Shown: positions 32,803-43,045 of the stretch, piece after piece
Layout of the letters: each line of letters starts with the position of its first letter
How positions within the stretch are numbered: the stretch's first letter is position 1
Assembly (NCBI GenBank): GCA_015179025.1
Contig: WHUX01000129.1
Location: forward strand, 1 to 64,000
Length of the DNA stretch: 64,000 nt
Source: Terfezia claveryi
Lineage: Eukaryota > Ascomycota > Pezizomycetes > Pezizales > Pezizaceae
Reading direction: 5' to 3'
Made by a program: the position numbers and the translations under genes
Notes under the pieces: model-generated
Databases searched by the model: none
Seen by the model: the letters and a program-made list of their open reading frames with translations, nothing else
Told to the model about the DNA's origin: nothing

Positions 32803-34072
32803 CGGACTGACTCGGGACAGGAACTTGTTACCTGCCCGGCTGGGGACAGGTAGAAAGTTTCTCCGGCCTGGGACAGGCACTTCCCACCTGTCCGGTGATT
32901 AGATAAGTCCCGTCATCGAGACTCCAACTGCAACAACAACTACGGCTAGCCACAGCAACAGTGAATCCGCAACAACAGCTAGCTATACCAACAACAACAC
33001 AGCAAGCCTCGCAGTACCTGGCTGCCAACAAGTTAACAACCCAACCAATATGGCAGGTAGAACTGACGAAATCTTGGAGTTGCATCAACATGCACCAATT
33101 ACTGGAGAACAATATGCATTTCCAAATAATGCATACCGCCGTATACAGGACTATGCGATGCACACATTGTTGCTGGCAGTGGATCGGAAAAGAAAGGGCG
33201 GATAGAGTATCTTTGTGTGCACCATGGTAACCCACGGAATACTAGGCAGCTTGAGGAGCAAAGCGAGACACAAAAGAGTTTTTTCCAGCAAAAGAAGGCC
33301 AAGGGAAAAGCCAAGGCACGTGCTCTCTCCAACTGGTGCAGAGTTGGCGGGACGAAATTCACATACCAAAAGGCGCTGTAGGAAGGGTAAGGTTAGCCAT
33401 CAAGAGATACAGGAGGTTATTTCTGTAATTCCTTCTACTACCCCAATGTAATTTCGTAGCTAGAGATTATTTGCTTTGGAAATAAACTCTTCGGCCATAG
33501 AACTCTCCATGGGCTAGTTGCGAGAAACTACCTGTCCCAGGCCGGAGAAACTTTCTACCTGTCCCCAGCCGGGCAGGTACAGAAAACTCCCGTTACAAGC
33601 ATACCCGATATAAGCATATATTCGTTATAAGCATACCCCCTCCGGTCCCCCATACAAAACGGTAGATTTAAGGCATAAATTCACCCATTCGCATATGCAT
33701 ACCATTTTCTCGCTTAGTCACATACATATGCTTATAACGAATGTACGCTAGTAGGGTTCTTATCGATAAGAAATCACCAAGCGGGGTAAATATCCTGATA
33801 TTGCCGAAAAATCTTACAGCATCTCATCTACAGGTCCTACGAATCCTACTATTTGTATCAGGAAAAGGCAAAAAAAAACCCAGCGGAGGATCACAGAGTT
33901 TATATGTACATCAACCCTAGTACTCATTTCCTGTCTTATTTGTCCATTTCGTCATGTATGTAATTTTCTCCCGGTATAAGCATATATTCGTTATTAGCAT
34001 ACTACCTCCGGTCCCGACCGTATGCTTGTAACGGGAGTTTACTGTAACAAGTACCTGTCCCGAGTCAGTCCG
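32803..34072. mobile_element. Mutator-like non-autonomous transposon
   Basis: Terminal inverted repeats of 75 bp with one mismatch: 32803-32877 against 33531-33579 joined to 34047-34072. The right arm is interrupted by a MITE with TA duplication, and removing it makes the arm continuous. The element is flanked by a perfect 9-bp duplication ACAAACCCT (32794-32802, 34073-34081). Long inverted repeats with a 9-bp duplication point to the Mutator superfamily. The 0.65-kb interior has no convincing transposase; it contains a CAACAA-rich stretch near 32928-33000. Original length was about 803 bp. Confidence 0.85.
33580..34044. mobile_element. pogo-like MITE (465 bp)
   Basis: Begins CAGAAAACTCCCGTTACAAG and ends with the inverse of CAGTAAACTCCCGTTACAAG, flanked by TA (33578-33579, 34045-34046). 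CAG ends and a TA duplication are typical of the pogo/Tc1-mariner group. Subterminal repeats (TATAAGCATATATTCGTTAT) occur near both ends (about 33612 and 33975). There is no coding capacity. Its insertion splits the right inverted repeat of the Mutator-like element. Confidence 0.87.
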
Positions 34073-34081
34073 ACAAACCCT

Positions 34082-34538
34082 CATCCCTCGTTCAGGATCG
34101 ACCCTACCTCCGCCGCCCAGTGCCCTCGCTCTTGGGCCTCTCGGAAGCAGGGTCTATGATTACCTCGGGGGTGAGAGGGAAAGAGCGGGTATCATCCCTG
34201 TCCCCATACGACAACTCTTGTGGAAAGGCGATCAAGGGTACGACTGGCAGGGTAGGGCTTGTGGGCAAGGGGCAAGGGGCAAGGCAGGAGGCAAGGGAGG
34301 ACCGGCGAGGCTGACACTGGCGAAAGAGGGCTCACACGGTGTTGGGGGTTTCTAGGAAGGGGCAGCGGGGCTGCAGAGCCTTTGGAGGAAGAGGCAACCA
34401 CGAGGGGGGTTCACTTGGAAGTGGACCTGAGCGTGAGAGAATCAAGACCTGTATGAGTATATAAAAGACGTTGGATGAAGAACAAAAGGAAAGGGTGCAA
34501 GAAAGAGGGCTATGTTCTGGCCTGCTTCGCGAATCAGT
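34082..34538. other. no gene recognised
   Basis: Possibly the continuation of the LINE interrupted at 32794, but no RT motif can be read. It contains a short GGGCAAG tandem (34262-34300). Confidence 0.35.
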
Positions 34539-35235
34539 CGGGCAGGCCATTTTTTCTTTATTTTTTTAAATACTCAGTACTCATATGGGGACCCTACGTG
34601 GGTCCATGATGAGCCACCCGGAAGTCCGGTGGATTCAGGACAAGGCAAGTTAATCTGCCAGGTCCGCCGCGCGCTAGAAACGGATAAACAATAGCGAGTA
34701 AACATAGGAGAATCGTGAATGGAGCCCTCCCGCGCTGTCATTAACCGGCTTTCCCGGATGAGCTCGAGGGCCTTGACTGGAGTCCCTAAAGAAAATTCCT
34801 TATCTTATGCCCTGCCAACTCGATAACCCTCATGGCAGTGATAACTAGGAGATAAAACATAGATGGCTTATATGAAAATGGCTATATGAACTCGTTGAAT
34901 AAGAAACCGAAAAATTCCTCCGTTGTTTCATAGGGATCCTCCCCTTCTTCCGCTCACCAAATAGGTCTATCTAAGGCCTCCCAGGTCGATCTGTCGCCTA
35001 GGAGGGAGGATCTGAGTGGTCTGAATCACTGGCATTCGAACACGATATGGTGGCCGTTTTCTGTCGGATGACCGCAAGGGCACGCCGGTGAGTCGGCTTT
35101 CCCTATGTGGTATAACCAGCTCCGCTGTGGGCCTCGATCGGTTCGCATCCAGGTGTAGGCTGGCAAGGCTTGTCTGTTCCACTCAGGGCGTCGTATTCCG
35201 AAGCCTGCTTTCGTCCTGCCGGGCAGGCCAGAACA
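34513..35235. other. hairpin split by the LINE insertion
   Basis: TGTTCTGGCCTGC (34513-34525) and its exact inverse (35223-35235) flank the LINE. Without the LINE they form a 13-bp stem with a 16-base loop, so the insertion occurred inside a small palindrome. Confidence 0.6.
34550..35219 (-). mobile_element. 5'-truncated LINE, C-terminal fragment
   Basis: Flanked by an 11-bp duplication CGGGCAGGCCA (34539-34549, 35220-35230), with an A-rich tail at the left end on the minus strand (34550-34567). Near 35190-35040 the minus strand reads the LINE C-terminal zinc segment: M-R-T-D-R-G-P, L-Y-H-I-G-K, then C-P-C-G-H ending H-H-I-V-F-E-C. The 3' region (34570-34690) matches that of the LINE end at 41330-41461. 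A typical truncated target-primed insertion. Confidence 0.85.
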
Positions 35236-35615
35236 GCTATTATGAGCTATATATATAAGAAGGCCCGAGTGGCCAAGAGCGATGCTAAGTTCAACAAGCT
35301 TTCCGAAAGATAAACAAATGAGATAACAAATACATACCAGTGATCGACACGACCGTTAAAGCCTGTGGTGGTGGACCAGACTGCGTTAAAGCAACGGTTG
35401 TGACAACTTAATCCGCCACAACAACCATCACCTAATGGGAAAGCTACCGCCACACTCTACCAAGTATACTGAATATGTGCAATCACTACCACTGGAAAAT
35501 CTAGCATTTAACCTCATACCCTCAACACTTTATACCTAACCCGAGTACCCTCATATACACTACGTCAGGGGGCTGCGCCTCCGAACAACCCCAATATTAA
35601 ACATAATAGAAACCT
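35236..35615. other. no gene recognised
   Basis: Normal-composition sequence. The segment 35560-35595 (GGCTGCGCC block) resembles, inverted, 39530-39560. Confidence 0.4.
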
Positions 35616-35620
35616 CAATT

Positions 35621-37109
35621 CTATTCATAAATAACTAATAAAAACAGCCAGCTTACTAAATTCCGCAGCCATAGCCCTTCCATTATTTCACCCATAACAT
35701 CCGAACTCAGTAGGAAATCAACCTCAAAAACTGGCTCACGAGCTCCCCCCATATTTGCAAATATTGCCTGTCTAAAATGCCAACATAATAGAAAGATTTT
35801 GGTCCCCTGTAGGAATGACAACTCTCAACCCATGTCACACCACTTAGACCCGGTAAGCACCAAAGTGCAGGGGGGAGGGTTTGGAATTCCATTGATATCT
35901 CTTGTTACTACTATCTCCCTTAGAAATCACTGATGTGCACCAAACATATGTACAACATGGCAAATACCACCTAATCAAAGTACAGATATAGGTTGTAGTT
36001 CTAATAGCTCAGTGATGATGATAATGATAATACTAATAATAGAGATGCACCATGATATCAAGGTTCTATTACATGTAAGAAGAAAGACTGGTTATTAGTA
36101 GCTATGGTATAGGGGATTACTGAGTGTCTTGAATACCTGAAAGGAGAAATTGTGGAACTTATCCCTTTTGACCAGATTACTATCTGAATAGGGTAATATT
36201 TGATTGCCAAGTGAATAATCTAACTTAGTAAGAGATTTGCTCTTAGGTATGGTGCCCTCTTAGGAATGGTGCTAAGAAGTGTAGATATCTTTTTACTCTG
36301 CTTGTCTACTAGCAGTTTCATTATTATATGGTTGTTGCTGTAGTAACAGTTCATTCTTATAGGGGATCAAAACTTCTCTAATAATAGTTGATCAACTAGC
36401 TACCGCTCATTGTTCTTGAAGTCTATATATTTTCCTGCAATACTACTGCTATTTCATCTGAAAAACAACATTGTAGTTATACTAGATTACCTATAAGCCA
36501 TAGTAACCCAATCTACTAAGCATCATCCTTAGATTCAAGTTGTTTAAAAAAATATAACTGTCAAATACTATATGGATAGAATTATCAAGCAACAAATTAT
36601 TTTGTACTGAGTTGATTGACCCCTCTAGTATACAAATTCAAGGTCCATAATTATTTCCATCCAAGTAATCCTGATATACTAATACAAATATATGTACTAC
36701 CTCAAAACCAAACCACATATTCTACTCAAGCATTATCTGCTTCCAACCCTATAATAGTACATCTCCAATCTTATTGATGAACAGCTTTTCAAACTCCTGA
36801 TTGGTACCTAAGGCTCATTATTAATGGTAATCATACTCAACACTAGCTCAACCATAAGGAAATACCTATCATCTGTAATAATTCTTCATGTCTCAAAACA
36901 TAATTGCAATCAAAAAGTAAGATCATTTTCATCATCAAATAAAAGTTCACAGGATGAGACCTCCCTCCTAGAACTATTGTAGGATCGTTGGCATCGTAAA
37001 TGTGGACTTTGCAACCATGGCCAGGCTGTATCGAAACCCATATATTACTAAGTTGTGCCTGATTTCTGAGTCGAAAACTATACAAGTTTAGGAAAAAAAA
37101 AAAATGCAA
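35621..37109 (-). pseudogene. HNH-associated family protein, remnant
   Basis: Two minus-strand pieces fit opposite ends of one fungal family often annotated as HNH-nuclease-domain proteins. 36843-37050 reads V-H-I-Y-D-A-N-D-P-T then L-G-G, like the family N-terminus. 35621-35835 reads L-L-C-W-H-F-R-Q-A-I-F-A-N-M then E-P-V-F-E-V-D-F, like its C-terminal segment. The stretch between (35900-36840) is AT-leaning and no HNH motif can be read, so the gene is probably decayed. A homologous C-terminal piece is at 42147-42400. The family assignment is from memory of sequence style and uncertain. Confidence 0.45.
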
Positions 37110-37198
37110 CGGGAATAACCTACATATCTCGACTCTTGCGGTGGCACGACAGGGTCTCGCAGGCTAAGCCCCATATGGTAATTGCAGACATCTTGTCG

Positions 37199-39378
37199 TT
37201 TTTTATTATTTTTTTTTTAAAGTCTATACATCTATGGAGCCTTAGGCTATGAGACGGCCTGGAACCTTTGACAGAACCTTCATTGGGAGTGGTCGACCCC
37301 CGGAACTACGTACGCTTGTGTCCCACCAACGTAACAAAAACTGTGAAAGACCCAACTTACCAACCCGAGTCTGAACCCGAGTCTGAAGCCACAACTATGA
37401 CCTTCCGACCTCTCTCAAAACCATATACCTCCACCGGTAGCCAGCGTCCCCGAACTTCATTTCCATCTGACCACTCAGTATATGAAAAGAGACCGCACTG
37501 TTTAAGGAAAATAACTACCGAGCTAGTAGTTTTGCCCATTCTCCTGTTTCCCAGGAGCCAACGTGCTCCAATAATCCCCCGCATTACTGTTTTTCTCACA
37601 TTCTGTATAGTGTCTGCCATGGGTCGGTGGCAGAGTATTCCGTATGTATCAACGTACTCATCATCCTTGACCTTGACTGGCTTTGCTGGCTTTTTGTATT
37701 TGGCAGCTGGGGATTTCGCTACCTTGGGTCCCGTTTGACGTACAGCGGGCTGCTTTTTGGTAACGGGAGGTATTACCAGGGCCTCGTCCCTCACTATCTC
37801 CTCAACCTCCTTCTCATAGTCCGATAGGTCCTCATATGGTGACAATCCTGCTGATGTACTGTCCTTGGCTCTTACTTTTCCTTTCCCCTTCCCTTCAATC
37901 TTCTTCTTTCCCTCCTTTCCCTGTTTCTTCTCTTTCTTCCGCCTCAAAACCTCTTCCAACACCTTAATTCCCACAATGCCTATCTCTCCTGTCTCGACTG
38001 GATTTGACTGGGTAGAAGCATCCTCTATCTCCACTGACACTTGTACTCCTATATCCGTTGATTCCCTCTTTGAAGTAGATGGTTGGCTTAACCGAGCTAT
38101 TTGTGCCTTAGCCTCCTGCAGCTCCTCCTGGACTCGGCATAGCTCAATATCCCTCCTTTCACCCTCCTTATTGTATTCCTCCTTCAACCTAAGCTCCTCA
38201 TAAAACTATACCCTAAAATTCTCTAAATCTTCCTCCAACTCCTTTATCCGTTGACGCTCAGCACTGCGACCCACCCTCTCTACCTTCTTTCGAGCCACTG
38301 CCAGTAGTGTGTCAACTGGTCTTCGCACCGAACATCCAGCAAAATTAGCTAAGACGTGGTCAAACTTCTTTAGCTCTGCCTTCATGGTTTGGTATCTCCC
38401 CTGTTTTTTAATCCCTCCGTAAGGTCTCTTGCTGCAGGAACATCTTTACACTCTCTTCCGAGATCCATAGCTGTTCCTTCAATAAAACCTCTTTTCTGTT
38501 CATCTCCTCGCTTTCTTCCTCCAACCTATCAACCTCTTCTCTTAGTACTTCCTGCTCATTCCTAAATTCTTCGAGCTGTCTGGAAATAACGTCTGCCCCT
38601 CTAAGCTCCTCATTATCTTCTTCTCCTAAAATCTCCTCTATAACCCTCTGTACCTCTGCTGAGCCCACAATTTCTAGCATTGGTCCAACCTCTTGCAGTA
38701 GGAACTCCTGCCACTCTTCTCTTGTCATCCTTTTCTTCTGCTCTTCCCATCGCTTTATTCCTTCCTCTAGTGTTCTCCCCTCTTCCTTGGAATCTGTAGA
38801 TTCCCAAGCCCTCTCCACCCCTTCATCTTCCTCTCCATCCTCTAAACTCTCCGCTATCTCTTCCAATTCTGTTCTCATACTGCTGAAGGAGCGCACTCCT
38901 TCAAAAAACGTTGAAGTCATTCTTATTTTTGACACTGCCGGTGTGCTGGCTGGTGTCGGTAATTGTATTGGCTCCAGTGTCTTGTGTGTCGGTGGAGCAT
39001 TTTGTAGGCTCGGTATTTGGATCTGGCGACCGCCTTTTCCTCTGCCTTTGCTCTTTCCCGACCGTAGCATTATAGCAATCGTAATGTGGTTTGAATCTGT
39101 TGCTATGCACCATTTTTACCGTTGGCTTTAGAATCCCCGTCGCCAAGAGCCAATGAGCTTGTCCACGGCTGGTTGCCATGTTGTGCCCTTTTCTAGGAGA
39201 AAATCGCCCAATGAAATTATCAACTTCACCCTCGGGGGAAATCTGTGATTCCGTTCTTGCCTCGTAAAAAATTAGACCGCTGTCCTCCCGTCCTCAAGGG
39301 CTGTATAATCCTGTGATCGCCGACGTCGGAAACCCTCTGGTTGTCAAGTTCGACCAACCGTGCACGGTGTTGTCGGTG
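37199..39378 (-). mobile_element. ORF1-only LINE derivative
   Basis: Flanked by a perfect 13-bp duplication AGACATCTTGTCG (37186-37198, 39379-39391). On the minus strand it has a leader of about 300 bp, an ORF1-like gene, roughly 120 bp of 3' sequence and an A-rich tail (37199-37222). No RT or endonuclease is present and there is no room for one, so the copy was mobilised as an ORF1-only unit, comparable to the half-L1 elements of mammals. Confidence 0.83.
37357..39070 (-). pseudogene. LINE ORF1-like protein
   Basis: Begins at ATG 39070 with a basic N-terminus, followed by a long Glu/Arg-rich coiled coil (about 38830-38420). A one-base shift in an A run near 38405 and an in-frame TAG near 38199 break it; reading resumes as coiled coil (38395-38090), a Lys/Glu-rich segment, and a C-terminal module at 37560-37420 (G-A-R-W-L-L-G-N-R-R-M-G-K, S-S-V-V-I-F-L, R-G-R-W-L-P-V-E) that resembles the ORF1 C-terminus of Tad-like LINEs. 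The stop is at 37357. ORF1 proteins bind the element RNA; this copy cannot be translated whole. Confidence 0.7.
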
Positions 39379-39391
39379 AGACATCTTGTCG

Positions 39392-39691
39392 TGCTTGCGG
39401 ATTCCTTGTGCGGCAACTGAAATTAAATATTCCTACTGTGCCACAGCTACTTCATAAAGGCAGCTTTAAACACTCGTTTATGGATTGTTGGTGAAAGTTC
39501 TTACTCTGTTATGTTTAGATTGCGGTTTCGGGGGGCGCAGCCCTAACGAAGTCAGGGTGGTACTTAGTTAAGATTTAATGGAGGATATGGCAAACGAGTG
39601 ACTAATACGCTGTGAAGTGGCTCGGTAGAGAACCCCATTATTTACACAAAAAAATCCGTGAAACCACCAACACTCCAACGCTACCATTCAC
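39392..39691. other. no gene recognised
   Basis: Short spacer between the LINE derivative and the nuclease-like gene. The block GGGGGGCGCAGCCC at 39534-39547 resembles, inverted, 35568-35585. Confidence 0.4.
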
Positions 39692-40471
39692 CTACCCGAC
39701 AACTACGTCCCTTTCTACCTCCATAGCCTTTTCCTTAGCAACCACTCCTTTACTCAATGCGAAATGCAGGCAATCCACAACATCCGAATAATTGTCGATC
39801 CACCTTTTTTGACTGTGCTCCATGGTCCTAAACAAAGCCGTAAACTCCTCCGTCATTACAAAAGAGATACCATCGTATCGAGCCATCTGCCAATGCCTTC
39901 CTGTAGTAATAAATCCAAACACCTCGCCTTGACCATTATTATCCCACGCATCTTTCAATGATAATAAGCATTGCTTGATCGCCTCCCCAGTATTACTCTT
40001 CTTGGCTTCAATTATGAGAACGAACTTCTCTTCCGATACCTCAATCCTGTCCATCACGACGAACTCATCCATTCCTCCCGTAATGTCATCCACGGAGATA
40101 ATCTGTTTCTCACGCTCCAACCGTATATTCCTTCTCGTCTTTCGCTTGAAATCTAACAATATAGGACCAATAACATAGAGCACCAAGTCGCTAACTTTGG
40201 CTTCTTTGTAACCAGTACTGGCTTCCGTAGGATAGCCCTCGATGTCGATATACTCCAATATACGCCGATAGACTTTCTCTTTAATCTCGTTCATGTCCAG
40301 CCCTTCAATACTTGGCTTCTCCAATATCATATGTACCGGTACCTCCTGGAGCTCGTCAATCCTAAACTGTAGCCGCTGCTCTGCTTCCCGAATGGTCATC
40401 CTCGAGTACGACATACTCAATTTACGCTTTGGCTTCTTCTTCTTCTGTTGCTCAGCACCGGTCGTATCCAT
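39692..40471 (-). CDS. intact PD-(D/E)XK nuclease-like protein
   Basis: 259 codons, ATG at 40471, TAG at 39692, no interruption, the only long intact non-transposon gene in the window. After a basic N-terminus (K-K-K-K-P-K-R-K) the core has an acidic turn (G-G-M-D-E-F-V-V-M-D), then a strand ending in E-A-K-K (K-F-V-L-I-I-E-A-K-K-S) and a helix with Gln (A-I-K-Q-C-L-L). The D...E-x-K arrangement is that of PD-(D/E)XK nucleases, and G-F-I-T-T-G follows. Similar proteins are scattered in repeat-rich fungal genomes, some linked to Crinkler-type effectors. No signal peptide is seen; the basic N-terminus may be nuclear. Activity is inferred, not shown. Confidence 0.6.
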   Translation of the reverse strand: MDTTGAEQQKKKKPKRKLSMSYSRMTIREAEQRLQFRIDELQEVPVHMILEKPSIEGLDMNEIKEKVYRRILEYIDIEGYPTEASTGYKEAKVSDLVLYVIGPILLDFKRKTRRNIRLEREKQIISVDDITGGMDEFVVMDRIEVSEEKFVLIIEAKKSNTGEAIKQCLLSLKDAWDNNGQGEVFGFITTGRHWQMARYDGISFVMTEEFTALFRTMEHSQKRWIDNYSDVVDCLHFALSKGVVAKEKAMEVERDVVVG

Positions 40472-40621
40472 GCTAACCGATCAGTATTCCGACACACATA
40501 AATTCAATTTTCACTTACCTTAAGCTCGTAGTATATCTTGACTGGAGGTTAAACCGGAGTGTAGCGTGAGCCGAAGGCGATGCGGAATGCGGATGGGTTA
40601 GGTACTGAAGAGCCATATAGG

Positions 40622-40720
40622 GAGCGTTGCGAAGCATAGCGGACTGTGAGAGAGTGCTGCGTAGCATAAAGGACTGAAAGAGAGCGTTGCGAAGCATAAC
40701 GGACCGAAAGAGAGTGATGC
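40622..40720. repeat. 30-bp tandem repeats upstream of the nuclease-like gene
   Basis: Three units of 30 bp (40622, 40652, 40682) and a partial fourth, with core GAGCGTTGCGAAGCAT. They start about 150 bp before the ATG of the gene at 39692-40471. They lie inside an opposite frame of 181 codons (40515-41060) that shows no domain and is probably not a gene. They may be promoter repeats. Confidence 0.7.
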
Positions 40721-40722
40721 AA

Positions 40723-41329
40723 CAGTGGGGGGGGGAATGGTACGACAGGTTCTGTGTCTGTAAGAGGCTTATATTCTCTAAGTGCTGATAGGAAGTAAAG
40801 CAACGGTCACACTGTAGCCTCGAGAAACTTGAGTACTTCTCAGAATAACCGATGAGGAAAAAGCTATGGAAATTGAGAACCTTATATATGAGAAACCACA
40901 TTTTGCCAAGCCCGACCAATTTCCGTTTAAAGCACTTGCACCTTTTGTTGCGCGTCAGTGCTAAGCTTAAAAGGACTTGGCAGCGGGCTCGGCAATGGAA
41001 GGTGACTAGTCTGGTTGGCACAACCCCCCCGGAGAAGGTGACGATGGAAAGTGCTGGCAATAGTGTTCTGTCACGATCTTGTTTTCTGTTAATGTCTTTT
41101 CCTCAAGGTCCCGTTCCCTCATCCGATGATTAAGTTACACCTGACCCTTGGCCAACCTGACTTCGTGACGTATGGGATAAACAGTGCGATGCGGTCGACA
41201 CTCTCAGATATCGGCGCCTTGCCGGAAGAGATGCAAACCTTTGAGTCGATGATTAGTTTTATTTTTTTCTTTTGCCCCTAGTCCGCCCCAGTGGTGCCGG
41301 TTAATGGAAGTTTTGTTTCTAACCACCGA
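40723..41329. other. no gene recognised
   Basis: Normal composition with a run of G at 40727-40736. Short frames on both strands show no domain. Confidence 0.4.
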
Positions 41330-41461
41330 ACTTGGAAGATTGACTTGCCTTGTCCTGAATCCATCCATATTTCCGGGTGGCTCCCCTTACTGGGATTGAG
41401 TTCTAAGTCTCCGTATTTTTTTATTTAAAAAAAGAAAAAGAAGAAAAAAAAGAAAAAAAAA
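41330..41461 (+). mobile_element. LINE 3' end with A-rich tail
   Basis: Matches the 3' region of the LINE at 34550-34690 in the opposite orientation (shared GACTTGCCTTGTCCTGAATC and CCGGGTGGCTC). It ends in a long A/G tail (41426-41461). The left boundary is unclear and no convincing duplication was found, so only a very short truncated copy is present. Confidence 0.65.
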
Positions 41462-41529
41462 CCCGATGCCAAATCGCCACGGCTGCTTCAACCATTGCGC
41501 ACGTGGAAAAGAAAAAATGGTTGAATGTT

Positions 41530-41572
41530 AGCCCTAACAGAAGATATGTGTGGAGATATCTTGTTAGGCAGC
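41530..41572. repeat. dispersed hairpin motif, copy 1
   Basis: CCTAACAGAAGATAT then ATATCTTGTTAGG form an inverted repeat; the same hairpin followed by GGCAGCGG occurs at 44984-45022. It may be a shared part of an unrecognised element. Confidence 0.45.
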
Positions 41573-42146
41573 GGAGTAGTCCTAGCGAGGCAGTGGCGGC
41601 AACAGCGGCGAGTACGGTTGCAAGACAGATCTCTAGTAATAAGCCTACTGGAGCGGATGGTAATACGCGAAGTGGGTAATAGAACTAAGAGAATAATAAT
41701 GTGAGTGAGAACGAGGCGAATTGAGGACTTGCTTAATTAACGATAAAATATAGTTCTGGAGCGATGTCTATATACATGAGAGTTCAGGGTAAGACAGCGC
41801 GCAGGGATTGTAGGAAAAATAAAGAAATACGCGAGCGATAATCAGATCAGTATGATCAACCCAAGCATACGTATATGCGATAATAATCACGATAATAATG
41901 ACATGGGTAGATGGCCTCGCCGGATATCCTGATAATTCAGGGTAACGGGTGATCCGCAGTGCGGATATTCTGGGTGTGCCGGATGTGCGGTCCAACAAGC
42001 CCATATATATGTCAACCAGACTTGATGGATGTGAGAGTCTCTATTGTCACACAAAGTTCGGGGTAACTGATTTATTAAAAACCACTATCTGTAACATTAA
42101 AACATTTACTTAACAAACTCTATATAATCTTGCTGCCACTTCTAAC

Positions 42147-42616
42147 TCACACCTCTCGAGTCTCCTTTGCATAAGACCCTTCACTAATCTCCTTCACCAT
42201 ATTCATTCTCAGTGGCATATTATGATCGAACACTGGTTCTTCCCTACCACGCAAATTCACCAACATACTCTGCCTGAAATGCCACCATAAAAGATAGTCA
42301 CCTGACTCTGGGGTTTGCATGTTCGGGGTTAGTCTGGGTCTGGGGTATACTGCAGCTAAGAGGCTTCTGCTACCTGGGGCACTAGGCCTTATTAGGAAAT
42401 TGCGTGCGGGGGGTGAGTAGTCTGGTTTCGATGCTCATAACCGGCAGGAAACATAGAGAGAGGTGTATCATACTTAATTGCTTGATATGACTGGTGAATT
42501 CTAGAAGATTTTTGTCCTCGTGATACGACATCTGGTATGGGGATATCTTCAGACTCGGTGTCTGAAGGTGGTTCGATTTGTGGTCTTGTCCAATTTAACT
42601 TCCAATTCCTTGGCAT
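42147..42616 (-). pseudogene. HNH-associated family protein, second remnant
   Basis: Minus strand. An upstream frame (42616-42400, acidic, P-P-S-D-T-E-S-E-D) passes by a shift or an intron near 42405 to one reading L-I-R-P-S-A-P-G-S-R, then Y-L-L-W-W-H-F-R-Q-S-M-L-V-N-L and E-E-P-V-F-D (42290-42215), ending at the TGA 42147. This is clearly related to the piece at 35621-35835. A second shift near 42165 restores A-A-R-L. Probably a duplicated, damaged gene; the function is not established. Confidence 0.45.
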
Positions 42617-42794
42617 AACCTTGTCCTTATCGATCAGGTGGTCCTATTTAATCTTCCCACTACGGCGGGACTACCACTACAGCCCTCCATTCCTCTCCCA
42701 ACTCCACCTTTCCAAAGTCCTAGAGCTCATTGGCATACGCTTGGAGCTTCATCCCATTTCCACCTCAGGTCTCTCTCTTCACTCCTACGGAGAG

Positions 42795-42901
42795 CCAACG
42801 TACATTTCGTTCTATTTCCATCTCATTCCGTGATCTCTCCCTCCAGTCCTCTCAGGGGCCACCGTACATTTCGTTCTATTTCCATCTCATTCCCTGATCT
42901 C
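42795..42901. repeat. tandem duplication of 43 bp (period 64)
   Basis: The block CGTACATTTCGTTCTATTTC and its surroundings occur at 42795-42837 and 42859-42901 with two mismatches. It lies between the minus-strand remnant and the plus-strand frame that follows, perhaps in a promoter region. Confidence 0.8.
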
Positions 42902-43045
42902 CACTCTTCTCTCAACCTTGTCAAACTCCCGAGCCATCAGCCTTAATTTACCTGCTCTTGTCTTGGGTTAGATGCACCTGGTTCGTCTTCTGCAACTCAA
43001 TTATCCCGACCTGCTCAGACGCTAATTTATATCTATTAGACCTAA

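Noticed and set aside
40515..41060. Minus-strand 181-codon frame upstream of the nuclease-like gene
   Set aside because: Its central part is the 30-bp repeat and no domain is visible; more likely promoter and spacer.
41121..41467. CCGATG repeats as target duplication of the LINE end
   Set aside because: Only six bases, not adjacent to a clear element start.
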